Source of the DNA: Thalassia testudinum
Taxonomy: Eukaryota > Streptophyta > Magnoliopsida > Alismatales > Hydrocharitaceae
Assembly: GCA_037157565.1 (NCBI GenBank)
Contig: JAZHRO010000022.1
Span: 7,006,001 to 7,070,000, forward strand
DNA: 64,000 bases
Reading direction: 5' to 3'
How positions within the stretch are numbered: position 1 is the first letter of the stretch; the number at the start of each line of letters is the position of its first letter. Under the pieces are notes generated by a model. That model saw nothing but the letters and a program-made list of their open reading frames with translations, searched no databases and was not told the DNA's origin. A program made the translations under genes and the position numbers. Shown one piece after another: positions 33,405 through 45,400 of this stretch.

Positions 33405-35171
33405 TGTTTAACGTAAGCGAGATCAGGTTTTAAATGTTGCGTTGTAGTACAGGTCGAAATCGCTTAAAAAACAAATAAAATTTATAACTCAAAAAAGTCC
33501 GAGGTCGTTCGCTGGGAGAAATATAAGAATTCAGTTCTCAAAATTGCAATTTAAGACAAGATAGCTATAGAATTGTGATCAGAAATTATTTTAGAATAAG
33601 GTAGCAATAGAATCAAATACCAGATCGCAAAAATATTGGAGTAAAATGGTGATTTAGATCACCAAGTACTCCTTACAATGATAGCTAATGAAACTCAATG
33701 TATATATGTATGAAATGCAATCAAACCAATCATCTGATTCAATAATCAAATGACTTAAACTGCTCAGATCTCTTGGTTCTTCTTTCTTTCTATTTCTCTT
33801 TCTTTCTTCTACTTCTCTGCTTTCCTTCTCCTTCTTCTTTACTTCAATTGTGGTCTTTCTTTTCTTCTTCAAGCCTTCTTCCTTCTTCCTATTCTTCTCT
33901 TTACTTTCCTTCTCTGTCTTTGCTTAGCACTTATTCTTTCTCTAGCTCTTTTCACATAGCAGGGGAAGGGCTTCTAAATTTGGCTAATTGTTAGACAGTT
34001 CTCACCAAGAGCAAAACCCCCTACCTGCGCAGGCTCTCCTTTCTTTCTTTCACTCTCTGGGATCCGCTCTCCCAGAGCCTTCCACAGGGACAATCAAGGT
34101 AAACGGACCTAGTGTTCTTGGGACCAGGGTTGCTGGCGTGTGGTAGCAGCTGAGGTGTGCACGGGTTAATGGGTCAAGCCAGGTCTGCGAAGTCAGGTCA
34201 TGGACAAGGCACAGGTGAGCAGGTGAGAGGGACCTCACCCCGTGTTCTGAGGCAAATAGCCCTTAGAACTTTGGAATCTTATATGGCAACAACAGCTTTA
34301 AAAACTATGATGTGGGACTAAAGATATGCCTCTTCTTCACGCAGTCAGCAGCAGCCGTTCCTTCATCCAATTCATAGTCAAGCCGTGGTTAATCATTTCA
34401 ATAGATAACCCAGAAGTGCTCCTGGGATGATTTCGCGTAAGTTGGAGTTGAGACCTGGAGGATGCAAGATCTGGAGCAAGCTTCTAACAAGCTTTGAATC
34501 TTTCGTTAATGGCGAGCTCAACCCGAAGACTTGAAAATAAAAATAAGGCCTTTCGGCTCGTTAAAAGGTCCACGAATAGTTGCCGTACGTCAAGGAATGC
34601 AACGGTGCTGGTGGTGTGGCTGATGGCCGTGTGTGGTGGTCAGACAGACGTAGGATAGGTTGGAGATGATGGGTCTATTTGGGGAGGTGTTTGGGTGCAT
34701 GATGGGGCGAAATGAGAGAAGGGAAATGTGCGGGAAGGTGAGGCGGTGGTTGTAGGCTTGTCGGCGAAGAGTTTGGAGTCGTGGAGTGGGCAAAAGACTT
34801 CGCCGGAGGTCTGGCCGGAGTGGAGGAAGATGAAGTCACGGAGGCGTTGTTGAAGTCAGAACGACGTGTCGAAATCACTGGTGTGATGAGGAGTTAAGGA
34901 AGTGGTTGAATGCAGTAACAAATGAAGTGGGAAGGAAATGGCACCAGTTGTTGTGTTGCCGGTGCTGGTTGTTGTGTTGTCGGTGTTGGAGAAGAGAAGT
35001 GCTCTAGTGGGGGTTGGATGGCGAGGAAGAAGGGAATCAGAGCGACGGTTGGTACGACTCGACGAGGAAAGAAACGGGGGAGGTAGCTCCACTGCTGGTA
35101 TTGCGAATGGAGGATGAAGAAAAATGGAGGAGCTCGCCGGATGTTGAGGAGCCTTTAGCTGAGAGAGAGAA

Positions 35172-35176
35172 GAATT
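35172..35176. repeat. Target-site duplication GAATT (left) of copia element
   Basis: GAATT before TGTTGGTGC. It equals 40168-40172, and the uninterrupted sequence is seen in the other Athila LTR near 52283-52295. Confidence 0.92.
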
Positions 35177-36915
35177 TGTTGGTGCTAGAGCACCACGATC
35201 ATTTGTTTTGATGATAACAAAACACGTGTTATTTAACATTTGCAATTTGAGTCCTAGATTTCAGGTCAATTGCAAATGAGGACGTGTTTAGACAGAGTTC
35301 GAGCTCGCATCCAGGACGGATTGGAGGAGCTTGACGGAAAACAGAGGAGGTTCGCGTGGAGCGAAAGATTGAAGATGGAAGGAAATGAAGAATAGGATAG
35401 ATTTCCTTCTTTTGTACTTGTTGTATTTTTCGTTTCTTTTGTTGCTCTTTATTTCCTTAGATATTTCATGTTAAAGAGCCTCAAAGAACCCTAACAGTAG
35501 TCCTAGGAACACCGGCACAACCCTAGGATACTTCGGTTTTCTGTAGAATACCTAGAAAACCAATATAGGGTTCAAACAGACTTTCCAGACGTCTAATTCC
35601 CAAATCAGACGTCTGATAATGTATTTTAAGACGTCTGACTGTTGTTTCAGACGTCTGATAACTGTTAGGCTGGACATAGGTAGTTCTGTCTGATGAAATC
35701 ATACGTCCAGACCTTATACCAGACGTCTTAGAAGACGTCTGATGGATTTGCCAGACGTCCAATTAGTGGACCGTTGGCTGGCTTAGCAGACACTCAAGAA
35801 TATGACCGTTAGAGCCTTATCAGACGTCCTTAGGCCTTTCCAGACGTCTGATAAATGACCGTTTTGCCTCGGCTGACCCAAAATCTCTTCTCAGAGATTT
35901 TCTAGCCGTTGCAACGTTTGGAAATCAATTCCCACAGTAAAAGTAGGTTTCCAGACGTCCAGACATAGTGCCAGACGTCCTGTATGTCGTCTGATGGACT
36001 TGCGTTAAAACCCTGTTTAGATCTGATTCAAGTCAGGGAGAAACCCGCATAGAATCAGACGTCTGACCTTGAAATCAGACGTCTTAAAGTGGCCCTCCAG
36101 ACGTCTGATGAAAGAGTTAGACGTCTGATAACCCTGTCAAGTGTAATCATTGCCCTGATTTCGGCCTGATTCTCTTGAGCTTTGTTCCCAACGGCTATAG
36201 AACCTTTCTTAAGCCTTCCAAAGCCTTCCTAAGGCCTCTATAAATAGAGGGGAGCCTTTACACACCTACATACACTAAGAGACACACAAGACATACACCT
36301 AGAGAGACCAAGATACACTAAGATCAAGTATTTCCACTCTCTTGTGTCCAAGAAGCTCTTGCTCTCTAAGCTCAAGCACCATTCTCTTGAGAGCATCAAG
36401 CTGTTGCGCACCCGCTCTCCCGCCGTAGTTCACGAGAGCGAAGTTGCGCCGTCGCGTGGCTCACGCACCGCGTCATCGTCGACGCACTCCTTGCAAAGGG
36501 GAGTTTCCTAAATCCTATATAAGCTTAGGTTTATTACTTTGTTGGCTCTATAGGTTTGTTGTTTATTTTACCTTTGTCTTTTGGTTGGGTATTCGCTTTG
36601 CGAATTCCCGTCTCCTTCGTGGGACAAAATCCTTCTCGTGGAGAGAAGGGGTTGAGGAACGCTACCCTCGTACTTGTAGCGTGGTTGTATTGAGGTTGAA
36701 TCACCCTCGTTTTAAGTGATTCGGTTTAGTGGATTTGATCAACTAGGTTGATCGGTAAATCCTAACTCGAAAGGGTTAGCTGGTGGTTTTCACCCGGTTT
36801 GGGTTTCCACCTAAAAATTACTTGTGCACATTTTGTGATTGCTTATTTTGTGAGATTGCTTTATATATTTTATTTCCGCAATTATTACGTCACCCCCTCC
36901 TAGTAGGGACCTTCA
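35177..36915 (+). repeat. 5' LTR of copia element
   Basis: 1739 bp from TGTTGGTGC to GGGACCTTCA. At least 14 AGACGTC cores lie between 35585 and 36130, many as full CAGACGTCTG palindromes. The TATA box is at 36239-36246. Confidence 0.93.
36239..36246 (+). promoter_or_regulatory. TATA box of copia 5' LTR
   Basis: TATAAATA in CTCTATAAATAGAGG, which is itself an inverted repeat. It is followed about 30 bases on by an A/C-rich leader. The twin is at 39493-39500 in the 3' LTR. Confidence 0.75.
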
Positions 36916-36917
36916 AT

Positions 36918-36929
36918 TGGTATCAGAGC
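36918..36929 (+). promoter_or_regulatory. Primer binding site (initiator Met-tRNA)
   Basis: TGGTATCAGAGC, two bases after the LTR, the standard copia primer site. Confidence 0.95.
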
Positions 36930-36973
36930 AGGTCTCGCGAAATCGACGTTACAAACCGGCTAGGATCTAGATC

Positions 36974-38104
36974 ATGGAGGGAGGCATAGCCGCAATCAGA
37001 ATCTCCGAAGGGCAATCCACCGTCCGACCACCCTATTTCGACGGGAGGGACTTCGGATATTGGAAGTTGAGGATGAAGATGTGGCTCCAAGCCACTGAAT
37101 TCGAGGTATGGGGATGTTGCGAAACCCCATACGAGATCCCGAAGCGACCCCAAGGAGGCTACTCGCAGCTGCAGATTCAAGAGCTTTCACTGAACGCAAA
37201 GGCCATGAATGCCTTGTATTGCGCATTGAGTCCAAAAGAATTCGAACGAATCCAAGAGTGCACCACCGCCCACGAGATATGGAGGAGGTTGGAAGGCACT
37301 CATGAGGAGACGAGCTCGGAAGAAGATCTCGGGGAGAAGGAAACCACGTGCCTTGGTTTCATGGCAATCGGAGAAAGTGAAAGCGAAAGCGACTCAGACA
37401 ACGAGGTAAATTTCGATTTACAAGAAGCTTTTAATGAACTATTTGAGATTAGTAAATCACTTAAAATAGAAAATAAAAGTATTAAAAAGAACCATAGTTT
37501 TCTTAAAAATGAAAATGATAGGTTAGAAAAATAACTTAAGGACATAGAAGCTAGTCCTAGAATTGATAACCTATTATTAGAAAATCAAGACCTCATCAAT
37601 GAAAATAATAAATTGATTGAGGAAAATGATAGTCTAAAGTTAGAAATCTCTAATTTAAAGACTAAGATGAGTATTATAGAAAAAGAAATTGCATGTCTTA
37701 GGGAAAACTCCAACAAATTAATCAATAAAGTAGATAATTTTTATAGCCCTAAGGTTGAGAAAGGATCTCCATCAAGGAGACCCACTAACAGATCCGGATC
37801 CAAGCTCACTTGGATACCAAAAAAGGAATTAGAATCTTGTTTTGTAGGGTTCAGGGATAACTACAACATAAAGGACTGGACCTACAAACTCAAGTCTGGT
37901 CAACTCGAGTTGGGAGAACCAAGAAGTAGACCAAGGAGGAGAACAAGAAGACCGACGAGACGGCAAACAAGCAACGGACCCGCCGCACGTCGACCACCAG
38001 ATTGGAGACCGGCACAAATTCCCAGGCCTCCAAGCTACGGATGGGAGCCCCATCCGATGTGGCATCCACCACCACCATTCGGGCCATTTTATTGGCCATG
38101 GTAG
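36974..38104 (+). pseudogene. Gag-like protein of the copia element (UBN2-type N-terminus, coiled coil)
   Basis: The frame starts at ATG 36974, 44 bases past the primer site, and runs to TAG at 38102-38104, interrupted by a single TAA at 37532-37534. Residues 1-120 show the copia Gag N-terminus: PPYFDGRDFGYWKLRMKMWL, and an AHEIWRRLEGTHEET segment. Then come an acidic linker and a Leu/Ile/Asn/Lys-rich coiled coil (about residues 150-260). The tail is basic and Pro/Arg-rich and ends with clustered Trp and Pro. The CCHC zinc knuckle usual in Gag is missing, and a GSKLTWIPKKELES segment reminiscent of the region before protease follows the coiled coil directly, so an internal deletion probably removed the knuckle. 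The stop would truncate the protein after 186 residues. Confidence 0.8.
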
Positions 38105-38430
38105 GCGAGGTAAAATTCTTAACCCTATCTTTTTATAAGCATTTAGATAGGGGGAGTTAAAAAATGTTGAGCCAATTGTCAATTTTTTTAAGGGGGAGAT
38201 ATAAGGTAGCTAAATTTCCTTTAGTAAGGGGGAGAAAAATAATAGCTATCTTGTTGTTACAAAAAGGGGGAGAATGTCACCTTTGTTAAAATAAATTTAT
38301 AGAAGAGCATGTTTTAAGGGGGAGTTATAGGAAATGTAAAATCAATCAAACCTTTTTGATAATGTCAAAAAGGGGGAGGATTTTTATGTATTATTATTTA
38401 CGGTTTTGTCATCATCAAAAAGGGGGAGAT
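38105..38430 (+). promoter_or_regulatory. Cluster of seven polypurine tracts
   Basis: AGGGGGAG, often with preceding A-runs, occurs at about 38149, 38191, 38226, 38264, 38317, 38370 and 38420. The last (AAAAAGGGGGAGAT) touches the LTR and is the functional primer position. Multiplied tracts are a known Sirevirus trait. Confidence 0.85.
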
Positions 38431-40167
38431 TGTTGGTGCTAGAGCACCACGATCATTTGTTTTGATGATAACAAAACACGTGTTATTTAACATTTGCAAT
38501 TTGAGTCCTAGATTTCAGGTCAATTGCAAATGAGGACGTGTTTAGACGGAGTTCGAGCTCGCATCCAGGACGGATTGGAGGAGCTTGACGGAAAACAGAG
38601 GAGGTTTGCGTGGAGCGAAAGATTGAAGATGGAAGGAAATGAAGAATAGGATAGATTTCCTTCTTTTGTACTTGTTGTATTTTTCGTTTCTTTTGTTGCT
38701 CTTTATTTCCTTAGATATTTCATGTTAAAGAGCCTCAAAGAACCCTAACAGTAGTCCTAGGAACACCGGCACAACCCTAGGATACTTAGGTTTTCTGTAG
38801 AATACCTAGAAAACCAATATAGGGTTCAAACAGACTTTCCAGATGTCTAATTCCCAAATCAGACGTCTGATAATGTATTTTAAGACGTCTGACTGTTGTT
38901 TCAGACGTCTGATAACTGTTAGGCTGGACATAGGTAGTTCTGTCTGATGAAATCATACGTCCAGACCTTATACCAGACGTCTTAGAAGACGTCTGATGGA
39001 TTTGCCAGACGTCCAATTAGTGGACCGTTGGCTGGCTTAGCAGACACTCAAGAATATGACCGTTAGAGCCTTATCAGACGTCCTTAGGCCCTTCCAGACG
39101 TCTGATAAATGACCGTTTTGCCTCGGCTGACCCAAAATCTCTTCTCAGAGATTTTCTAGCCGTTGCAACGTTTGGAAATCAATTCCCACAGTAAAAGTAG
39201 GTTTCCAGACGTCCAGACATAGTGCCAGACGTCCTGTATGTCGTCTGATGGACTTGCGTTAAAACCCTGTTTAGATCTGATTCAAGTCAGGGAGAAACCC
39301 GCATAGAATCAGACGTCTGACCTTGAAATCAGACGTCTTAAAGTGGCCCTCCAGACGTCTGATGAAAGAGTTAGACGTCTGATAACCCTGTCAAGTGTAA
39401 TCATTGCCCTGATTTCGGCCTGATTCTCTTGAGCTTTGTTCCCAACGGCTATAGAACCTTTCTTAAGCCTTCCAAAGCCTTCCTAAGGCCTCTATAAATA
39501 GAGGGGCGCCTTTACACACCTACATACACTAAGAGACACACAAGACACACCTAGAGAGACCAAGATACACTAAGATCAAGTATTTCCACTCTCTTGTGTC
39601 CAAGAAGCTCTTGCTCTCTAAGCTCAAGCACCATTCTCTTGAGAGCATCAAGCTGTTGCGCACCCGCTCTCCCGCCGTAGTTCACGAGAGCGAAGTTGCG
39701 CCGTCGCGTGGCTCACGCACCACGTCATCATCAACGCACTCCTTGCAAAGGGGAGTTTCCTAAATCCTATATAAGCTTAGGTTTATTACTTTGTTGGCTC
39801 TATAGGTTTGTTGTTTATTTTACCTTTGTCTTTTGGTTGGGTATTCGCTTTGCGAATTCCTGTCTCCTTCGTGGGACAAAATCCTTCTCGTGGAGAGAAG
39901 GGGTTGAGGAACGCTACCCTCGTACTTGTAGCGTGGTTGTATTGAGGTTGAATCACCCTCGTTTTAAGTGATTCGGTTTAGTGGATTTGATCAACTAGGT
40001 TGATCGGTAAATCCTAACTCGAAAGGGTTAGGTGGTGGTTTTCACCCGGTTTGGGTTTCCACCTAAAAATTACTTGTGCACATTTTGTGATTGCTTATTT
40101 TGTGAGATTGCTTTATATATTTTATTTCCGCAATTATTACGTCACCCCCTCCTAGTAGGGACCTTCA
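38431..40167 (+). repeat. 3' LTR of copia element
   Basis: 1737 bp, nearly identical to 35177-36915. The only gap seen is a 2-bp loss near 39545. The TATA box is at 39493-39500. Confidence 0.93.
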
Positions 40168-40172
40168 GAATT
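40168..40172. repeat. Target-site duplication GAATT (right) of copia element
   Basis: Matches 35172-35176. Confidence 0.92.
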
Positions 40173-41162
40173 GAGGGGAGATCTTGGTCGAATTTGAGCG
40201 TGGGAAACACAGTGAGGTCTGGCGATCCTTTTATAGGGATCCAGAGGTCAAAAGAGAGTGAGAGTCTCTCAAGCTTGGAAAGTTTCGCTAGCGTGAGAAA
40301 CCCAATCTTTGATTGGTTCGCAAGTCTTGGAGCCCAAGGGTTGGCTCAGATGGAAGGGAATTCCTTAACGAATTCCCCTTTCAAATTTGAAAGGGATTTG
40401 TCAAGGAATCAAAGAGTTCTAGCCATTTTTAGGTCACCGACGCAAGTAGGAATAGGATTAATGGTGGTAGGGATCTATATGCAAAAATGATGACAAAGTA
40501 GGGGCATTTTTGTAAATATTTTTGAAAGTTAAGGATCTGATTGAACTAAGAAGAGTCTGACTGAAAGAAGTTGCAAAAATTGGTCAAAACGATCTCAGAT
40601 TAAGCCCAAATTTTGGTATAAACCTAATTTGGACCCAAGAAATCCAATGGTGAAGTTGGATTTTGGTTTTGACTAATTTTGATCGGGTAAATTGCACAGT
40701 TCCCCAAATTAGGGTAACTTTCCGTCTGAGACTCTATTTTGGGTCAAAACGGGTTATGATGGTCAAATTAAGAATGCCAAACCCTATGGAATAAATTTAT
40801 ATGAATTTTAGATGGTTTAGGTGAATTTAATCCTGACCAAAATTCCCGTAATTAAGCAAGTATGTTTTTAGGGTTTCAGATGTCCGTTAATTCTCAAAAT
40901 ACGTGAAAACCCTTTTCCATCTATTCTAACCCACTTGTTGGATATTTATGATCATTTAACACTTAATTACCCCCTAGGAAAACCCACGGTTATAATACAT
41001 TCAAGATATGCTGATAAAATTACAGTTTTAACCCTATTTTCTTATTTTTCTCTCAAAATGGTCATGTCATGGGTTACAGTCCTCTACTGGTTATGTATGA
41101 GCTTTTAATGACTTAATCTGGTCAAATTGAGCTAGTTATGGCTCATGATGGTGTTCCCATCA

Positions 41163-41200
41163 TACCCCAATGCCTAGCTTTTGCTAGTCCCTTAGCAAAA
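41163..41200 (-). promoter_or_regulatory. Polypurine tract and hairpin, Athila-like element
   Basis: Plus-strand TACCCCAATGCCTAG touches the LTR. TTTTGCTAG (41179-41187) and TTAGCAAAA (41192-41200) form the conserved hairpin with one mismatch. Confidence 0.7.
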
Positions 41201-42733
41201 CCACATAAAATGAGCCAGTTATCTAGGTCGGATTTAACCGTCAAGATGCCTTACTAAGCCGCATCTCTAGGAACTAGATCTTAATACCAACAGTAGGCCT
41301 AAAGGTACTCAAGTACTAGCCTAGATCCAAACCTAACTAGCTTTTGTCGTAGTCTACCGCGAAGGTTTTTAAGGCTTGCAGGAACTATCCTGAGGTTTGT
41401 TGGACCCAGTGGTTAAAGCACCTGTGCTTGAGACGTGGTTAGTCCGGTTCTATTTGCTAGTGCATTTTGTAGGAGAGAGATTAGAAGGAGATTTTCATTT
41501 GTGGAGAGCTTCTCTCACTTTTTCTTTCATTATATTCTCCTTAGATCTATCCTGGGATTGGCTCAAAACACTATCTGTATCGGATTCCTTGTCTCCACCA
41601 TCAATCCTCACTGGGTCCCTGGCATTCAATGCTTCGAGATTACACCACCCATGGCAACCCCTAGAACCCTCGCTTTCGAGATTTTGAGATAATCCCACCC
41701 ATGGCATTCTGTAGCTAGATTCAGACCCTAGCAATCGAGATTTCGGGATAACCCCACCCACGGCATCTGAACCTGCACAAGGTGCTTACATGCCCCCGGT
41801 AGGATATTTAGATATCCTAGGGGATAAGCACTGAGGAGACGATATGTTATTACGCATCTTCGAGTGGAATTTTCCACCTCTTTGTGTCGGGAACTCATCC
41901 AAATCAACTTGTATCTTCGAGTCGCTCCTAATATAGATCTCAGGACCATTTCAAAACAAATTAATGCCTTTTGGCATGTTTTTAACTTTAAAGCGCACTG
42001 AACCTGACTGTGTGTGATTTAAGGTGCTTAAGTTACTGAGTCTCGCAAATCAGAGGTCAGTTAACGGGGCCAAATACTCCCTAAGCCTTAGTCTTAATAC
42101 ACTGGCATTGCATTTTCCTCAACCTCTTGAGGAGTAATTCGTATCTTGACGAGTACGGGAGTGTTTAAATAGTAAAACGGTCCAAGAGGCCTAAGGTCGG
42201 TATTCACCACTAATCCCTTAAGTTTTAGCCTTTCAGCACTTATTTCATCATTCAATCCAACCTAGAAAGTAGGTAAGTTCTAAATTGTTTCTAAGGGACT
42301 CAATTTTCTTCTTTATTGTGTGCTCCTTTCTTCTCATTTTTCTCAAAAATTGGCTCCTCTTTTCCTTGACCTTTTTTTTTGTATTGAAACCCTTTCTTGT
42401 GTAGTGATTCTCATAGCATTTTGCACTTTAATACCCCCCATGCCTACGATTTGCAATATCCTCATTGTAAATTAGGTGGGTTCGAATTCAGCGTAGTTTG
42501 TACATTAGAACAAGTTCAGTGGGTAGATGGATGGGTTGGGATGACTATTTGCAGACGATTTCATGCTCTGGTACGGGTACCAGAGGTGGAGTCAGCTGTT
42601 CTAATGGATGAACCCTAAAGTGCAATATGAGTTCAGCATAAAAATGTGTCAAGAAGGGTTTCAGGTTTTTCAAAATGATGGGTTGCCTTCTATTAAGCAC
42701 CGAGTTTAACGCCATTGGCCGGGTGCAATAAGC
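41201..42733 (-). other. 3' untranslated region of Athila-like element
   Basis: No env-like or other frame is supported. It holds the internal polypurine-like motif (42432-42470). Near 42678-42705 the element strand has a GGTGCTT...GGCAACCC segment, a recurrent post-pol motif also seen at 60053-60080. Confidence 0.55.
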
Positions 42734-44189
42734 TTAGGGAAGATGGAGATCAAAGGATATTTTAGCCAAGTTCGTATCAGTGAGTTCGATGAACGGTTTG
42801 AGTCCCTGACTGTTCATGATGAAAGGTTCTAAATCAAGGTTGAGTTGACTGATTTCGACGGCTCCATTTCCAAAGATTCGTCTGATAAGATATGGTCCAA
42901 TCCATTTTGATCGGAGTTTGCCTAGGAAAAGCTTCAATTTGGCATCGAAGAGTAGGACCTTCTGATCAGGATGAAAGATCTTTCTGGATATGTGCTTGTT
43001 GTGAACGGCCATAACCCGCTCTTTGTAAACTCGCGAGTTCTCATATGCGTCATGGCATAGTTCATCGATCTCACTCATTTGAAGCTTTCTGTAGGTTCCT
43101 GCCTTAGAAAGATCAAGATTGTAGTTCCGTACTGCCCAATATGCTTTGTGCTCCAGTTAGATGGGGAGGTGACACTCCTTCCCGTACACCAATTTGAAGG
43201 GAAACACACCTAATTGGGTTTTATGGATGGTCCTATAAGCCCACAAGGCTTCCGGAAGTCGGGACGACTAGTCTTTCCTTTCAGGTTGAACAGTGACCTA
43301 GAGGATTTTCTTGATCTCCTGATTTGATAACTCAGCTAGACTTGTTAGTTTAGGGGTGATAAGGAGTCGAGATTTAATGCAACAACCCATACTTGGTCAT
43401 CAGTGATCTGAACTGAGTATTTGTGAAATGGGTCCCTCCATCGGAGATTGTGGCACGTGGAATCCCGAACCGAGAAAAGATGTTCTAATGAATGAATTTG
43501 ATTACCACCTTATGATCATTGGTTTGGGTCGGAATGGCTTCGATCCATTTGGACACGTAATCAACAGCAAGTAGAATGTATTCGAAGCCATCTGAAACAA
43601 GGAAGGGTCCCATGAAATCGATCCCTCAGATATCGAAGATTTCACACATGAGAATTGGTTGTAAAGGCATCATATCTTGGTGGCTCATGTTTCCCAAGGT
43701 CTGGTAACGAGTACATGCCTTACAGTGATTGTATGAGTCTTTGAAAATCGTGGGCCAATAAAAGCCGCATTGGAGGATTTTTGCTGCAGCTTTATGTCCA
43801 GAAAAATGTCCACTGCAGGCCTGGTCATGGAAGAAGGACAAAATGTCTTGAATTTCTGCTTCTGGAACACATCGTCTAATAATTTGATCAGCACGAGTGT
43901 GAAAGAGGTACGGGTCTTCCCAAATGTAGTACTTGGCATCGGAAAGTAATTTGTCCTTCTTGGCCTTCGGCCAATCGGACGGGATCTGATGTGATGCCAA
44001 GTAGTTTACTAGATCAGCAAACCATGGAAGTCCCGTACTGATAGTCAGGAGGTATTCATCGGGAAAATGTTTCGTAATGGGTCTGGAAGGGTTAATTATG
44101 TCAGAAGGAAGGTGGGACAAGTGATCAGCTACCACATTCTCTTTTCCCATTTTGTCGCGAATCTCGAGGTCAAACTCTTGCAATAGCAA
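42734..44189 (-). pseudogene. Integrase of Athila-like element, broken
   Basis: Integrase inserts the cDNA. The zinc-binding domain is visible as HDQACSGHFSGH and later CKACTRYQTLG (near 43830-43690). The catalytic core has GIDFMGPF (just after a TGA near 43625), an ISDGGTHF motif near 43450 and a Glu in the SLAELSNQEI segment near 43330, so all three acidic residues remain, but several stops interrupt the core. The C-terminal domain (43078-42734) shows GKLRSKWIGPYLIRR and FGNGAVEI. The N-terminal part follows RNase H directly with the tether LLQEFDLEIRDKMGKENVVA. No chromodomain is seen. Confidence 0.82.
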
Positions 44190-44192
44190 GAT

Positions 44193-45400
44193 CTAGCAGA
44201 TTAGTCGAGGTTTCGCATCCTTCTTTGCAAGGGGGTGCCTCAGAGTAGTGTGATCTAAGTAAATGATAACACGGGAACCCAGAAGATACGATCTGAATTT
44301 TTCTAGGGCAAATACTACAGCTAGCAAGTCTTTCTTAGTAACTGTGTAGTTACACTGAGCCTCTTCAAGTGTCTTGCTAGCGTAGTAGATGACCACAGGT
44401 TTCCCGTCGATTTTCTGCCCAAGTACCGCACCTACAGCGTAATCAGATGCATCGCACATGATCTCAAAGGGTTGAGACCAATCAGGGGATTGTAGGATAG
44501 GTGCTTGGGTAACTCGATCACGCAGGATCTCAAATGCCTGAGTGCACTCCTTGGAGATTTCAAAGGGGACATCCTTAGATAATAGATTAATCAGGGGGCA
44601 CACGATTTTTGAGAAATTGGGAATGAATCGATGGTAAAAATTGACGTGCCCCAGAAAGGATCGGATGTCTTTGACCAAGCTAGGAATAGGGAGTTTGGAA
44701 ATCAGATTCACCTTGGCTAGATCAACTTGGATGCCCTTTTCAGAGATAAGATGTCCCAAGACAATTCCTTCAAGCACCATGAAGTGGCTCTTTTCCCAGG
44801 AAAGAACCAGATTTACATCAATGCACCGCCTAAGGATTTGAACCAAGTGCAAAAGGCAATCGTCAAATGAATCACCAAAAACTAAGAAGTCATCCATGAA
44901 GACTTCCAGATATTCACCTACCATATATGAGAATATGGTAAGCATGCACCGCTGAAAAGTAGTGGGTGCATTGCAAAGACCGAACGGCATCCTTCGAAAC
45001 GCGTACATCCCAAAGGGGCAGGTGAAAGTGGTCTTTTCTTAGTCTTCAGGATGGATTGCCACTTGATTGTAATCGGAGTACCCATCCAAAAAGCAGAGGA
45101 ATTTATTTCCTGCTAGTTTCTTAAGGATTTGATCAATAAATGGTAGTGGGAAATGATCCTTCTTCGTGGAGGAATTGAGTCTTATATAATCAATGCAGAC
45201 TCTCCACGAATTTGCTACATGGGTCGGTATGATTTCTCCGATCTCAGTCGTGATCACGGTGAGCCCTACCTTCTTAGGCACAATCTGGATTGGACTCACC
45301 CACCGACTATCGGAGATCGGATAGATGATCCCTGCATCTAACCACTTGATGATCTCCTTTTTCATGACCTTCTACAGATTAGGATTTAGACGTCTCTGCA
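44193..45400 (-). pseudogene. Reverse transcriptase and RNase H of Athila-like element, broken
   Basis: This enzyme copies element RNA to cDNA. The RT begins with IIKWLDAGIIYPISDSRWVS and VPKK (45350-45270), then WRVCIDYIRLN, FLDGYSDYNQVAIHPED (first catalytic Asp), a stop at 45036-45038, FRRMPFGLCNAPTTFQR and the catalytic box YLEVFMDDFLVFG (near 44915-44877). RNase H follows with IMCDASDYAVGAVLGQ (near 44465) and VIYYASKTLEEAQCNYT (near 44400) and ends DHTTLRHPLAKKDAKPRLI. The frame is open from 45008 to 44193, a long intact stretch. The break between the two RT parts is a single in-frame TAG or TAA. Confidence 0.88.

Larger units (their letters stand above)
35177..40167 (+). mobile_element. 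Non-autonomous Sirevirus-like Ty1/copia element
   Basis: Nearly identical LTRs (35177-36915 and 38431-40167) flank a 1515-bp interior with primer site, one gag-like frame and seven polypurine tracts. Hallmarks of the Sirevirus group are seen: repeated polypurine tracts and many short palindromes in the LTR. There is no protease, integrase, RT or RNase H, so it must use enzymes of another element. The LTRs differ at about a dozen sites and one 2-bp gap by eye, which makes it the youngest datable insertion here. Confidence 0.92.
33405..41162 (-). repeat. 3' LTR of Athila-like element, interrupted
   Basis: LTR sequence is 33405-35176 plus 40173-41162, matching 51224-53295. The edges are TGTTTAACG and TTCCCATCA. 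It carries about 0.7 kb (34237 to about 34985) absent from the other LTR, which has only about 35 bases there. A TATA box lies at 40229-40235 on the element strand. Confidence 0.85.

Noticed and set aside
33773..33994. Ser/Leu/Phe-rich frame in the Athila 3' LTR
   Set aside because: It is a C/T-run of the LTR leader read as codons and recurs in the other LTR near 51595.
35585..36130. CRISPR-like array of repeats in the copia LTR
   Set aside because: The repeated word is a 7-10 bp palindrome with irregular spacing in a plant LTR, with no constant-length spacers.
41397..41761. Short overlapping frames upstream of the Athila polypurine tract as an env-like gene
   Set aside because: Fewer than 100 codons, no signal peptide or membrane segment pattern, and frames on both strands. 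They look accidental.
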